A DNA stretch of 64,000 nucleotides from Bacteroidota bacterium (GTDB taxonomy: Bacteria; Bacteroidota; Bacteroidia; Flavobacteriales; Schleiferiaceae): positions 62,001-126,000 of the forward strand of contig JANSYJ010000007.1 in NCBI GenBank assembly GCA_024742495.1, given 5' to 3'. Positions 20,015 through 28,731 of this stretch are shown here, piece after piece; the stretch's first letter is position 1; the number at the start of each line of letters is the position of its first letter. Made by a program: the position numbers and the translations under genes. The notes beneath the pieces were generated by a model. It did no database searches. It saw nothing but the letters and a program-made list of their open reading frames with translations, and was not told the origin of the DNA.

Positions 20015-20048
20015 AACTAAAAAATTAGTTGAAACTAAAATTTTAGTT
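20015..20048 (-). promoter_or_regulatory. Tandem palindromic operator of the BlaI pair
   Basis: Two 16-bp palindromes, AACTAAAAAATTAGTT (20015-20030) and AACTAAAATTTTAGTT (20033-20048), share AACTAA/TTAGTT arms and are centred 18 bp apart. BlaI/MecI dimers bind dyads of this size. The position just upstream of blaI fits autorepression; the assignment is inference. Confidence 0.7.
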
Positions 20049-20152
20049 GAAAAATTATCGAATTGCCTTATTTCTTAGATTGTTTTTTTATGAGGAGGGG
20101 ACGAGCTGGGTACATTTATTATTGCTCTATCGAATGTCATCTGCCGGGAAGG

Positions 20153-20190
20153 CAAAAAAAAGCCCCCTTAGTATAAACCAAGAGGGCCTT
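20153..20190 (-). terminator. Terminator of the zinc peptidase gene
   Basis: On the minus strand an imperfect stem (AAGGCCCTCTT with AAGGGGGCT) is followed by a run of eight T. It lies 20 nt past the stop codon. Confidence 0.7.
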
Positions 20191-20209
20191 AAAAATTTGT
20201 TTCTATTTA

Positions 20210-20893
20210 TCAATCGTCACCGCTAAGGAAGGAGAGATAGTAAACCAATTGGGTAAGCGATCCGAGCGCCGCCACTAAATATGTATTGGCAGCACCATTA
20301 AGGGCATCCTTAGCCATGTCATGTTCTTGAGGCAAGGTAGTACCAGTTCGGTCTAGCCAGGCTAGAGCTCTATTACTTGCATCATATTCCACCGGTAAAG
20401 TGATTAAGCTGAAAATGGTAATTACCGCCTGAAGCAGGATAACAAGTTGATAGACTAAATCGGTACTAAAGAGCTGAAGAAAGCTTGCTCCAAGCCACGA
20501 AAGGATAAAAATGATCCCCAATGAACGAGAGCTAAAGCTCACTAAAGGGGCCATCGCTGATCTTAGATTTAACCATCGGTAAGCGGTTGAATGTTGAACC
20601 GCATGTCCTACTTCGTGGGCAGCAACCGCCGCTGCAGCAACCGAGCGCTCATGGTAAACAGCCTCGCTAAGGTTAACTGTTTTATCTCGTGGATTGTAAT
20701 GATCGGTTAGTCTACCTGGGGTAGAGATTACTTCCACATCATTGATACCGTGATCGCGTAGCATTTTTTCGGCGATCTCTTTGCCGCTAAGTCCATTCTG
20801 CAGACTTACTTCCCCGTACTTTCTAAACTTAGACTGTAATCGTTTCTGCACTATGAAACCGATTATGAAGAATGCGATTAATATGATAAACAT
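20210..20893 (-). CDS. YugP-like membrane zinc metallopeptidase
   Basis: The 227-residue protein belongs to the neutral zinc metallopeptidase (YugP) family. It has an N-terminal helix (residues 1-15), the zinc motif HEVGH (His93, Glu94, His97) in AAAVAAHEVGHAVQH, and three further hydrophobic segments (about 115-135, 145-165, 205-222). Family members are membrane proteases of poorly defined substrate. It runs with its own terminator, divergent from surE. Confidence 0.9.
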   Translation of the reverse strand: MFIILIAFFIIGFIVQKRLQSKFRKYGEVSLQNGLSGKEIAEKMLRDHGINDVEVISTPGRLTDHYNPRDKTVNLSEAVYHERSVAAAAVAAHEVGHAVQHSTAYRWLNLRSAMAPLVSFSSRSLGIIFILSWLGASFLQLFSTDLVYQLVILLQAVITIFSLITLPVEYDASNRALAWLDRTGTTLPQEHDMAKDALNGAANTYLVAALGSLTQLVYYLSFLSGDD

Positions 20894-20958
20894 TTTTTCT
20901 TTTTTAGATATGATTCAAAATTCGAAATCAATTAATGTGCCTACTCTAGGATAAGTGA

Positions 20959-20966
20959 TAGTTTTG
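20959..20966 (+). promoter_or_regulatory. -7 promoter box for surE
   Basis: TAGTTTTG matches TAnnTTTG and ends 17 nt before the surE ATG. No clear -33 TTG was found. Confidence 0.55.
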
Positions 20967-20983
20967 AAAGATAAATAGAAATA

Positions 20984-21757
20984 ATGGCAGAAAGACCCTT
21001 GATTTTGATTTGCAATGATGATGGCATAACCGCTCCAGGCATTCGCAATTTAATTGAAGTAATGAATGAGCTAGGAGAGGTAGTAGTAGTTGCACCGGAT
21101 AGCCCGCAAAGTGGAATGGGTCATGCCATTACCATTACCGGTATATTAAGATGTGATGCCGTAAGTATTGATGATGGACCACAGCTAGAGTATAAATGCA
21201 GTGGTACTCCGGTGGATTGCGTCAAGTTGGCAGTGAATGAGGTCTTAGAGCGTAAACCTGATTTAATAGTTAGCGGTATTAATCATGGCAGTAATGCCTC
21301 AATTAATGTTATTTACAGCGGCACCATGTCTGCCGCCATGGAAGGTTGTTTAGAAGGTATTCCTTCTATTGGTTTTTCTTTATGTGACTTCGCCTGGGAT
21401 GCTAATTTCAAACCTGCTCTTCCTTTCATAAAGAAAATTGCATCCAAGGTTTTGGCTGAGGGCCTTCCGCAAGATGTTGTGCTTAATGTAAATATCCCTA
21501 AGTACATAGAAGGACAAGAATACAAAGGGATTAAAATGACGAGGCAATGCCGCGGAAACTGGGAAGAGGAATTTGATGCGCGCCAAGATCCCCGAGGAAG
21601 AGGTTACTATTGGCTTACAGGAAAATTCGTGAATTACGATAGTAAAACAGATCACGATGAGCAGGCTTTAAAGGATTACTATATTTCAGTGGTGCCTACT
21701 AAAAGTGATTTAACAGCCCATCAGGAAATGGCCCAACTTCGAGCTTGGAATCTGTAA
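20984..21757 (+). CDS. surE: 5'/3'-nucleotidase SurE
   Basis: The 257-residue phosphatase removes phosphate from nucleoside monophosphates and helps survival in stationary phase. The metal site ICNDDG (Asn11-Asp12-Asp13) opens the protein; PDSPQSGMGHAIT, SGTPVDCVK and SGINHGSNA (Asn-binding metal loop) follow. Length and motifs are typical. It begins a same-strand run with a small membrane protein and lpxB. Confidence 0.97.
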   Translation: MAERPLILICNDDGITAPGIRNLIEVMNELGEVVVVAPDSPQSGMGHAITITGILRCDAVSIDDGPQLEYKCSGTPVDCVKLAVNEVLERKPDLIVSGINHGSNASINVIYSGTMSAAMEGCLEGIPSIGFSLCDFAWDANFKPALPFIKKIASKVLAEGLPQDVVLNVNIPKYIEGQEYKGIKMTRQCRGNWEEEFDARQDPRGRGYYWLTGKFVNYDSKTDHDEQALKDYYISVVPTKSDLTAHQEMAQLRAWNL

Positions 21758-21791
21758 GTACTATTTTGTATTAATCTCACGTTTTGAAGTC

Positions 21792-22079
21792 ATGAAATCC
21801 AGAGTACCATCACTTTTGGGAGCTTTGTGCGGCTTGATAATCCCCTTTCTCAGCTTAGTTATAATCAGTAAAGTTCGACCCGAACTCTTATTAATTCAAC
21901 AGTATAGTTTTGAAGAAATTCAGCATCTCAATATTCAATTAATGACGGTGGCCATGCTACCTAATGTAGCCTTGTTTTTTATGGCCATACAGTTTAATCG
22001 CGATAAGTTTAGTCAAGGCATCCTTGGGGCAAGCTTATTATTGATTGCGGCCTTATTTATTTACAGGTTCTTGTTGTAA
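21792..22079 (+). CDS. Small membrane protein of unknown function (between surE and lpxB)
   Basis: A 95-residue protein with three predicted membrane helices: LGALCGLIIPFLSLVIISKV (about 9-28), VAMLPNVALFFMAIQF (about 53-68) and GILGASLLLIAALFIYRF (about 77-93). I do not recognise a family. The surE-lpxB neighbourhood suggests a link to the cell envelope, but this is only context. Codon use resembles its neighbours. Confidence 0.75.
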   Translation: MKSRVPSLLGALCGLIIPFLSLVIISKVRPELLLIQQYSFEEIQHLNIQLMTVAMLPNVALFFMAIQFNRDKFSQGILGASLLLIAALFIYRFLL

Positions 22080-22144
22080 AGTTTTAAGATGCTCCTTATT
22101 TACAAGCGCTAAGTGACTTATTTTTAGCGACTAATTTACTCTAC

Positions 22145-23257
22145 TTGAAGTACTATATCATTGCAGGAGAAGCTAGTGGTGACTTGCATGGCAGTAATCT
22201 CATAAAAGCTCTAAAGCAAATGGATTCCCAGGCGGAGATTACAGCTTGGGGAGGAGACTTGATGGAAGCAGCGGGGGCGAAACTTGTGAAGCATTACCGC
22301 GATTTGGCCTTTATGGGTTTCATCGAGGTGCTCTTAAATCTGCGCACCATACTTTCCAATTTAAGCTTTTGTAAGAAGGATATTTTAAGATATAAACCGG
22401 ATGTGTTAGTCCTTATTGATTACCCCGGTTTTAATATGAGAATCGCGGAATTTGCTCGAAAAGAAGGAATAAAAGTAGCCTACTATATTTCGCCTCAAAT
22501 CTGGGCATGGAAGGAGAATAGGGTTCATAAGCTAAAGCGTGATGTAGGATTAATGCTCACCATTCTACCTTTCGAGAAGGATTTTTATAAGCGCTATAGT
22601 ATGGAGGTTTCATTTGTTGGCCATCCTTTATTAGATGCTATTCAGAATCGACCCACTTTTGAGCTTGCTCAGCGCAAAGCGGAAATGAATTTAGCAGAGA
22701 AGGGCAAACTCGTAGCCTTGTTACCTGGTAGTCGTAAACAGGAAATAAAAAGCATGCTTCCCACCATGATTAAAGTAGTGGAAGACCTAGGGCTGAATTG
22801 GGTATTAGCTGCCGCTCCTTCTCAAAATGTTAGTTTTTATGAGGAGGTTTCTGGTAGAAAGGATCTTCCTATTGTCGGCGGGCGGACCTATGATTTACTA
22901 GAAATTGCCGATGCAGCGCTTGTAACTTCTGGCACTGCGACTTTGGAAACGGCCCTTTTTGACGTTCCTGAGGTTGTTTGCTATAAGGGTTCACAGATAA
23001 GTTATCAAATCGCCAAACGCTTGGTTAAGGTTCCTTATATCTCCTTGGTGAACCTGGTTATGGATAAAGAAGTAGTGAAGGAATTAATTCAAGGGGACTT
23101 TAATACAGAACAGCTTTCCCTAGCGCTTAAAAATTGCTTGGAAGGCCAGGTGGCTGAAGGGTTGAAAGCGGAATATGGCTTGTTGAAAAAGAAGCTTGGA
23201 GGGGCCGGAGCCTCAGAAAGAGCGGCGAATAAGATTTATGAATATGCGCTTTCCTAG
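22145..23257 (+). CDS. lpxB: Lipid-A-disaccharide synthase
   Basis: The 370-residue glycosyltransferase (GT19) joins UDP-diacyl-glucosamine and lipid X to make the lipid A disaccharide at the inner membrane. Signatures include MKYYIIAGEASGDLHGSNL at the N-terminus, YISPQIWAWKENRVHKLK, the LLPGSRKQEI loop and the SGTATLETAL donor site near residue 262. The initiator is TTG at 22145, since the family N-terminus begins exactly there and no ATG fits. A 6-bp hairpin (CGCTAA/TTAGCG, 22107-22129) sits just upstream. The 3' end overlaps the SpoIID-domain gene by 20 nt. Confidence 0.96.
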   Translation: MKYYIIAGEASGDLHGSNLIKALKQMDSQAEITAWGGDLMEAAGAKLVKHYRDLAFMGFIEVLLNLRTILSNLSFCKKDILRYKPDVLVLIDYPGFNMRIAEFARKEGIKVAYYISPQIWAWKENRVHKLKRDVGLMLTILPFEKDFYKRYSMEVSFVGHPLLDAIQNRPTFELAQRKAEMNLAEKGKLVALLPGSRKQEIKSMLPTMIKVVEDLGLNWVLAAAPSQNVSFYEEVSGRKDLPIVGGRTYDLLEIADAALVTSGTATLETALFDVPEVVCYKGSQISYQIAKRLVKVPYISLVNLVMDKEVVKELIQGDFNTEQLSLALKNCLEGQVAEGLKAEYGLLKKKLGGAGASERAANKIYEYALS

Positions 23258-24428
23258 CTTCCTATTAGTTTTATATCTGCTTTTAACAGGATATGCTTTA
23301 GAAGCTTTGGACCTAAAAGTCCGATTGTTCTCGGATAAAAAGGTGAATCTATTAATGATTACACCCGATAGTTCTGACTTCCATCTCTTAGCCCTCGATA
23401 AGGAGGGCCAGGTATTGGACACCATTTATGATATCTATCAAAAGAATCCAGAACGAAGTTTTGTAATTAGCCGAAAAAGCAAATTACTTCAGTTGAAGGT
23501 TGGCGATCAATTATTAGGTCTTTTTGAAGGTTTGTACTTCGAAGGACTGGACACGCTTCATCAGTTTCGAATTAGCGCCAATAAGAGAAATCGAACTTAT
23601 TTTGGAGATATTCAACTAAAGCCTAATGGTTCGGGGCTTCAAATTGTAAACGAGGTAAATATTGAGCATTATGTAGCGGGGGTGGTCGAAAGCGAAGCTG
23701 GGCACGTTTCAGAATTCGAATTTTTTAAAGCTCAAGCAGTTCTTGCTCGAACATTTGCCTTACGCAATATTCGTAAACATCAATCCGAAGGCTATAATCT
23801 TAAGGATGATGTGAGTTCGCAGGTGTACTTTTCAAAGGCGCATTACACCAATAGCGATTTAATTTTAAAGGCAGTAATGGCAACACGTGATACAGTTTTG
23901 GTGGACATCAACTGCAAGCCCGTTTTGAGTGTTTTTCATGCAAATAGTGGGGGTTTTACGGTAAATTCGGAAGATGTTTGGCTTAGTTCTGTTGATCAAT
24001 TAAGAGCCAAGGAAGATAGTTTCAGTATTAATGTTGGTTCTTATCGTTGGGAAAAACGCATTGAGGCTGATAGGTTTTATTCCTACTTCGCGCGAATGTT
24101 TGGTGTTAAGAATGATGCTGACCTGCAAAAGGCATTGTTAAATTTTGAGCCTAAAAAGCGTGAATCCCATTTTTCATACCAAGGGAAAAGGTTGAAATTG
24201 ACGAAGGTCCGCCGTGATTTCAACTTGCGTTCAACCTATTTCAAAGTCGATTTGGACGGTGATTACATTGTGCTTAAGGGTTTTGGCTACGGGCATGGGG
24301 TTGGGCTATCGCAAGACGGCGCCATAGAAATGAGTAAAAGGGGATATCAGTATAAAAGCATTCTGTACCAATACTATAGCGATTTTGAGTTTGAAAGTGT
24401 GGCTAGATTAGTAGTGGAGCAATTCTAA
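23238..24428 (+). CDS. SpoIID/LytB-domain protein (exported)
   Basis: With the ATG at 23238 the protein has 396 residues, beginning with a signal peptide (MNMRFPSFLLVLYLLLTGYA). The SpoIID domain is visible from about residue 120: VNEVNIEHYVAGVVESEAG, then FFKAQAVLARTFALRN and, near the end, FGYGHGVGLSQDGAIEMSKRG. In sporulating bacteria SpoIID is a glycan-cleaving lytic transglycosylase; LytB modifies amidase activity. In this non-sporulating lineage the domain probably acts on peptidoglycan. Its start lies inside lpxB, so translation may be coupled. A second ATG at 23244 is equally possible. Confidence 0.88.
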   Translation: MNMRFPSFLLVLYLLLTGYALEALDLKVRLFSDKKVNLLMITPDSSDFHLLALDKEGQVLDTIYDIYQKNPERSFVISRKSKLLQLKVGDQLLGLFEGLYFEGLDTLHQFRISANKRNRTYFGDIQLKPNGSGLQIVNEVNIEHYVAGVVESEAGHVSEFEFFKAQAVLARTFALRNIRKHQSEGYNLKDDVSSQVYFSKAHYTNSDLILKAVMATRDTVLVDINCKPVLSVFHANSGGFTVNSEDVWLSSVDQLRAKEDSFSINVGSYRWEKRIEADRFYSYFARMFGVKNDADLQKALLNFEPKKRESHFSYQGKRLKLTKVRRDFNLRSTYFKVDLDGDYIVLKGFGYGHGVGLSQDGAIEMSKRGYQYKSILYQYYSDFEFESVARLVVEQF

Positions 24429-24555
24429 AAAATTAGACCACAATTAGGATATCTTAATTGCTGTTTGGATTGTAAAAATCTAATAAACAGTAATTTAAAT
24501 CATTGAGCTCTTGAAGGTGTTAGTCGTGAATTTTAGTTAGCTTTATTTTTTTTAT

Positions 24556-24563
24556 TACTTTTG
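24556..24563 (+). promoter_or_regulatory. -7 promoter box of the polysaccharide/XrtF cassette
   Basis: TACTTTTG matches TAnnTTTG. Transcription would begin near 24570, which makes the ATG at 24612 the more natural start of the next gene than the one at 24573. No good -33 element was found. Confidence 0.55.
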
Positions 24564-24611
24564 TTCTTTGGGATGGGGAAGGCAAACTATGAAATCAAAC
24601 GGCCTAAGACT

Positions 24612-26546
24612 ATGTTAAGGAGGTTTATTCTTCGTAATTCAGATCGCTTTCTCTCTAGATGGATTGTTCTCTTTTTTGATCTATCCATAGTTCTAGGAGC
24701 ATATCTAATTTCAGTTGTTTTAAGGTTCAATTTCGAGTATTCCACCATATCTGAGGGGATAACGATTGAAAAATTACCACTCGTTGGGATGGCTTACCTT
24801 ATTGGCTTTGCTTTCTCGAGATCTCACATTGGGGTTATCCGACATACGGGTATCAGCGATGCCTTGAATATATTTAAAGGGACTTCTATCGCCGTTGTTT
24901 TAATCGGGTCGATATCATCTGTGGTTCTTTATGGTTTTCCTGATTATCTGAAGTTTTTCTATGTACCTAATTCGATCATATTAATTCACTTTCTCTTGAG
25001 TGTTGTGGTACTTATTGGTACCAGATTCATGGTGAAATTATTATATAATAGATTTCAGAGTTCACGTGAGTTTAAAGCTACTCGGGTAATGATTTATGGG
25101 GCTGGAGCTTCAGGGATTATTACCAAGAACACCCTGCAACATGATACGAGTAGGGAGTATGAAATAGTAAATTTTGTGGATGATAATCCAAGTAAAATTG
25201 GAAAGTCCATCGAGGGAATTCCAATAATAAGTAATGACAAGGCTTTTTCAGTAGGACATTTAACAAAGCATAAACTAAGTGAGGTCATTATCTCAATTCA
25301 ATCGGCACTACCTACCATTAAACGAAATGAGATTGTTGATCAATGTCTGCAACAGAACTTACAAGTTAAGGTTGTACCGCCGGTTACCAATTGGATTCAA
25401 GGGGAGCTGAGTGCTAAACAAATTAAATCTGTTCGGATTGAGGACCTCTTGGAAAGAGAGCCCATTGTATTGGACAGTGAAAACGTAAAAAGGGAATTAT
25501 ACGGTAAAAGGGTGCTGGTTACCGGTGCTGCAGGTTCCATTGGAAGTGAAATCGTAAGACAATGCATGCATTATGGTCCAGAGAAAGTGATTTTGTTGGA
25601 TCAGGCCGAGTCGGCCTTGTATGAACTTGAATTAGAGCTTAAGAGTAAGTTTAAAAACTTTCATGATAAGGCGAATTGTGTAATTGGTGATGTTCGCGAT
25701 TATTCTAGAATGCGCCGCATTTTTGACGTATTCCGACCAGACATTGTTTTCCATGCCGCAGCCTATAAGCATGTTCCTTTAATGGAGGACAATCCCTACG
25801 AAGCGGTGGGAGTAAACGTTTTAGGAACGAAAAACATTGCAGATTTAGCAGTTGAATTCAACTCGGAAAAATTTGTAATGGTTAGTACGGATAAGGCGGT
25901 TAACCCTACCAATGTGATGGGGGCTACGAAACGTACGGCTGAGCTTTATACTCAAAGTTTAGGTCAGCAAAGAAACTGTAATACTCAGTTTATAACCACG
26001 CGTTTTGGTAATGTGTTGGGCTCTAATGGTTCGGTAATCCCGGTTTTTAGAAAGCAAATTGCAAAAGGAGGACCTATTACTGTTACCCATCGCGATATCA
26101 CTCGCTTTTTCATGACAATCCCAGAAGCTTGTAACTTGGTATTAGAAGCTGGGTCTATGGGGAAAGGCGGTGAGATTTTCGTTTTTGATATGGGTGAGTC
26201 GGTGAAGATTTATGATCTCGCTAAGAAAATGGTAAAACTTTCTGGACTTGAACTCGGCAGGGATATAGAAATCGTGGAAGTTGGTTTAAGACCAGGTGAG
26301 AAGCTTTATGAGGAATTACTGACCGGTAAGGAGAACACCTTAGCCACACATCATAAAAAAATACTCATCGCAGAAACGCAAACCTTGCAATATTCTCAAC
26401 TGTTAATGGCGCTAGACCGCTTAGAAACGGCGCACAGAAGCAATGATAATCTGGATTTAGTGGCCTCCTTAAAATCTATTGTGCCGGAGTACATCAGCAG
26501 GAACTCTATCTTCGAGAGCTTAGATTTACAGACTTCAGTTCAATGA
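24612..26546 (+). CDS. Membrane-bound UDP-sugar 4,6-dehydratase (WbpM/CapD/FlaA1 long form)
   Basis: The 644-residue protein has four N-terminal membrane helices (to about residue 145), a CoA-binding-like Rossmann domain (VMIYGAGASGIITKNTL) and the catalytic SDR domain starting at TGAAGSIGSEIVRQ (about residue 305). AAYKHVPLMEDNPYEAV and STDKAVNPTNVMGATKR follow. The Met-x-x-x-Lys in NVMGATK fits the WbpM-type Ser-Met-Lys subclass. These enzymes dehydrate UDP-GlcNAc for O-antigen or capsule sugars. It overlaps the next gene by 4 nt, opening a four-gene cassette. The start at 24573 would add 13 residues. Confidence 0.93.
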   Translation: MLRRFILRNSDRFLSRWIVLFFDLSIVLGAYLISVVLRFNFEYSTISEGITIEKLPLVGMAYLIGFAFSRSHIGVIRHTGISDALNIFKGTSIAVVLIGSISSVVLYGFPDYLKFFYVPNSIILIHFLLSVVVLIGTRFMVKLLYNRFQSSREFKATRVMIYGAGASGIITKNTLQHDTSREYEIVNFVDDNPSKIGKSIEGIPIISNDKAFSVGHLTKHKLSEVIISIQSALPTIKRNEIVDQCLQQNLQVKVVPPVTNWIQGELSAKQIKSVRIEDLLEREPIVLDSENVKRELYGKRVLVTGAAGSIGSEIVRQCMHYGPEKVILLDQAESALYELELELKSKFKNFHDKANCVIGDVRDYSRMRRIFDVFRPDIVFHAAAYKHVPLMEDNPYEAVGVNVLGTKNIADLAVEFNSEKFVMVSTDKAVNPTNVMGATKRTAELYTQSLGQQRNCNTQFITTRFGNVLGSNGSVIPVFRKQIAKGGPITVTHRDITRFFMTIPEACNLVLEAGSMGKGGEIFVFDMGESVKIYDLAKKMVKLSGLELGRDIEIVEVGLRPGEKLYEELLTGKENTLATHHKKILIAETQTLQYSQLLMALDRLETAHRSNDNLDLVASLKSIVPEYISRNSIFESLDLQTSVQ

Positions 26547-28135
26547 GCAAGACACTAAGGCTTGCCCTTTTATTCCTCGTCGGATTTAGCCTTAAAGCGC
26601 AGTACCAGTTTCGTCAGATAAACACCCTTAATAATCTAAGGGAGGATGCTCTGATTTATGAGCAAGCTTCCTTCCATACCTCTATTAGACCCTTTAATAG
26701 GCGCCTTGTAGATTCAATTTCCAGTCCGAATATAATTAGAGGATCAGGCTCCTGGTGGAATAGGAAATTATGGTATGAAAACTTAGTGCGCATTGAAACG
26801 GATGACTATGCCTTTACGGTAGATCCTGTGGTTAATTTACAATTAGGATATGAGCCCAATCAGGATTATAGGTTTATAAATACGCGAGGTTACAACGTCT
26901 CGGGGAGGATAGGGAGGAACCTTAGTTTTAGATCTATCTTTTTAGAAAACCAAGCCCGTTTTCCGGACTACATTAAACATTACAGTTCAATACGAAGAGT
27001 AATTCCGGGTCAAAGCTCCCTTACGAGAAGTTTTGGCGAGACGGCATTGGATTACACATATTTCGAAGGTGAAATTAGTTATAAACCAAATCAGTTCTTC
27101 AATTTCACTGCAGGTCAAGGTCGAAACTTTATTGGCGAAGGCCATCGATCATTACTGCTATCCGATGCAAGTTTTTCCTATCCATTTTTTAGAATTGAAA
27201 CTGATGTTTGGCGGATTAAGTACGTGAACCTGTGGGCGCAATTGTATGATCCGAGAAGGGAGGCTCAGGTGAATAAGGGTGTGCTTGCTAAAAAATACCT
27301 AAGCTCGCACTACTTAAGCATTAATCTAACGGATCGTTGGAATTTCGCAATATTTGAATCGATTGTTTATGGCGATACCAATCAGTTACAAGCTTTAGAT
27401 GTAAGCTTTTTAAACCCGGTAGTTTTTTATCGGCCTGTAGAGTTTGCAGTCGGTTCTAGAAATGGTAATGCCTTACTCGGAGCCAATAGTTCCTATAAAT
27501 TTAAAAAGGGCTTAGTAGCTTATGGTCAATTTGTATTAGATGAATTTAGAATTGCAGCTATCCTGGGCAATGAGGGCGATTGGACTAACAAGTTTGGCTG
27601 GCAAATTGGCTTTAAAGATTACAATGCTTGGGGCATTGATGGCTTGTTTCAAAGGTTGGAGTATAATGCCGTTCGACCCTATACCTATTCTCATAGAGTG
27701 GTACTAACTAATTACGCGCATTATGGCAGTCCACTGGCGCATCCTTGGGGAGCTAATTTCCATGAAATAGTATTTCAAAATATTTATCAAAGGGATCGCT
27801 GGGAATTTGATTTTCAATTCACCTTTGGCCTGGCGGGAAATGATCGCCAGGGTGAAAACTGGGGCTCTGATGTTTATCAGTCTTATGAAAGTAGAGTCCA
27901 AGATTTAGGAAATGATATCGCGCAAGGGGCCACTGGGAAATACTATTATACCCATTTAAGAGCGGCCTATGTCTTAAACCCTCCTGATGGTTTAAAATTA
28001 GAGGCTGGATTTAGATATCGTTACTTTGATAGCAATACCGACCAATCAGCAGATATTTCAATGTTGCAAACACAAAGCACTTGGTTTTTTGTAGGCTTAA
28101 GGACAGAATTATTTAATCAATATTTTGATCTATAA
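26543..28135 (+). CDS. Outer-membrane barrel protein, RemB/Wzi-like (tentative)
   Basis: The 530-residue protein has a signal peptide (MSKTLRLALLFLVGFSLKAQ) and a body rich in alternating aromatic/hydrophobic stretches, tyrosines and asparagines, ending in an aromatic strand (LRTELFNQYFDL), as in outer-membrane beta barrels. The pattern FTAGQGRNFIGEGHRSLLLSD and the exosortase/polysaccharide context suggest the capsule-assembly Wzi-like group, which in flavobacteria includes the gliding-linked protein RemB. That family call is by resemblance and not certain. It is sandwiched between the dehydratase (4-nt overlap) and xrtF (1-nt TAATG overlap), which supports a role in surface polysaccharide. 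Confidence 0.7.
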   Translation: MSKTLRLALLFLVGFSLKAQYQFRQINTLNNLREDALIYEQASFHTSIRPFNRRLVDSISSPNIIRGSGSWWNRKLWYENLVRIETDDYAFTVDPVVNLQLGYEPNQDYRFINTRGYNVSGRIGRNLSFRSIFLENQARFPDYIKHYSSIRRVIPGQSSLTRSFGETALDYTYFEGEISYKPNQFFNFTAGQGRNFIGEGHRSLLLSDASFSYPFFRIETDVWRIKYVNLWAQLYDPRREAQVNKGVLAKKYLSSHYLSINLTDRWNFAIFESIVYGDTNQLQALDVSFLNPVVFYRPVEFAVGSRNGNALLGANSSYKFKKGLVAYGQFVLDEFRIAAILGNEGDWTNKFGWQIGFKDYNAWGIDGLFQRLEYNAVRPYTYSHRVVLTNYAHYGSPLAHPWGANFHEIVFQNIYQRDRWEFDFQFTFGLAGNDRQGENWGSDVYQSYESRVQDLGNDIAQGATGKYYYTHLRAAYVLNPPDGLKLEAGFRYRYFDSNTDQSADISMLQTQSTWFFVGLRTELFNQYFDL

Positions 28136-28731
28136 TGCTCAAGGAATTTCGACCAACCATACTTTTTCTGGTTAAATTCTTGGGAATCTACCTTATTGGT
28201 AGTGCACTCTATGGTGTTTACATTGCAAACTATGATGCCAACAATGAATTGGATCCAATTACTCGCTGGGTAACCTACCAATGTGCTAATACAGCCAATG
28301 TTTTCGGTTATGAATATGCAGTTTTGGAGGATGATCACATGAACTGGAATAGTGAAGAGGAGCAAACCTTTGATAGTCTTTGGCTGAACTCTGATTACGC
28401 TATTTCTGTTGAGGAAGGATGTAATGGAATCAACATAATGATTCTTTTCATCGCCTTTGTTGTTGGCTTTGGGGGCAAGCTCCTAAACATGCTAATTTTC
28501 ATTCCTTCTGGCCTGCTCTTCATACATCTGGCAAACTTGGGACGATTGATGCTTCTTAGTTTATTAAACGTGGAGTTTGATGGCAGGGGTTTTCACTTTT
28601 TTCATAAATACGGCTTTACGGCTGTTCTCTACTTAGCCATCTTAATTCTTTGGTACTTTTGGGTAATGCGCTGGAGCGGAAAGGATAAAGTTGCGCCTAA
28701 AAAGATAAATCATGATCAAGGAGCTACTTAA
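28135..28731 (+). CDS. xrtF: Exosortase family protein XrtF
   Basis: The 198-residue multi-spanning protein has the exosortase/archaeosortase catalytic triad: Cys96 in VEEGCNGIN, Arg137 in HLANLGRLMLL and a His at 153 or 156 in GRGFHFFHKYGF. Membrane helices lie at about 8-30, 98-115, 117-135, 138-147 and 160-178. Exosortases are membrane transpeptidase-like enzymes that cleave C-terminal sorting signals of the PEP-CTERM kind and move proteins to the surface. Exosortase F is the Bacteroidota (mostly flavobacterial) form. The next gene encodes its usual partner. No clear sorting substrate was found in this window. Confidence 0.87.
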   Translation: MLKEFRPTILFLVKFLGIYLIGSALYGVYIANYDANNELDPITRWVTYQCANTANVFGYEYAVLEDDHMNWNSEEEQTFDSLWLNSDYAISVEEGCNGINIMILFIAFVVGFGGKLLNMLIFIPSGLLFIHLANLGRLMLLSLLNVEFDGRGFHFFHKYGFTAVLYLAILILWYFWVMRWSGKDKVAPKKINHDQGAT

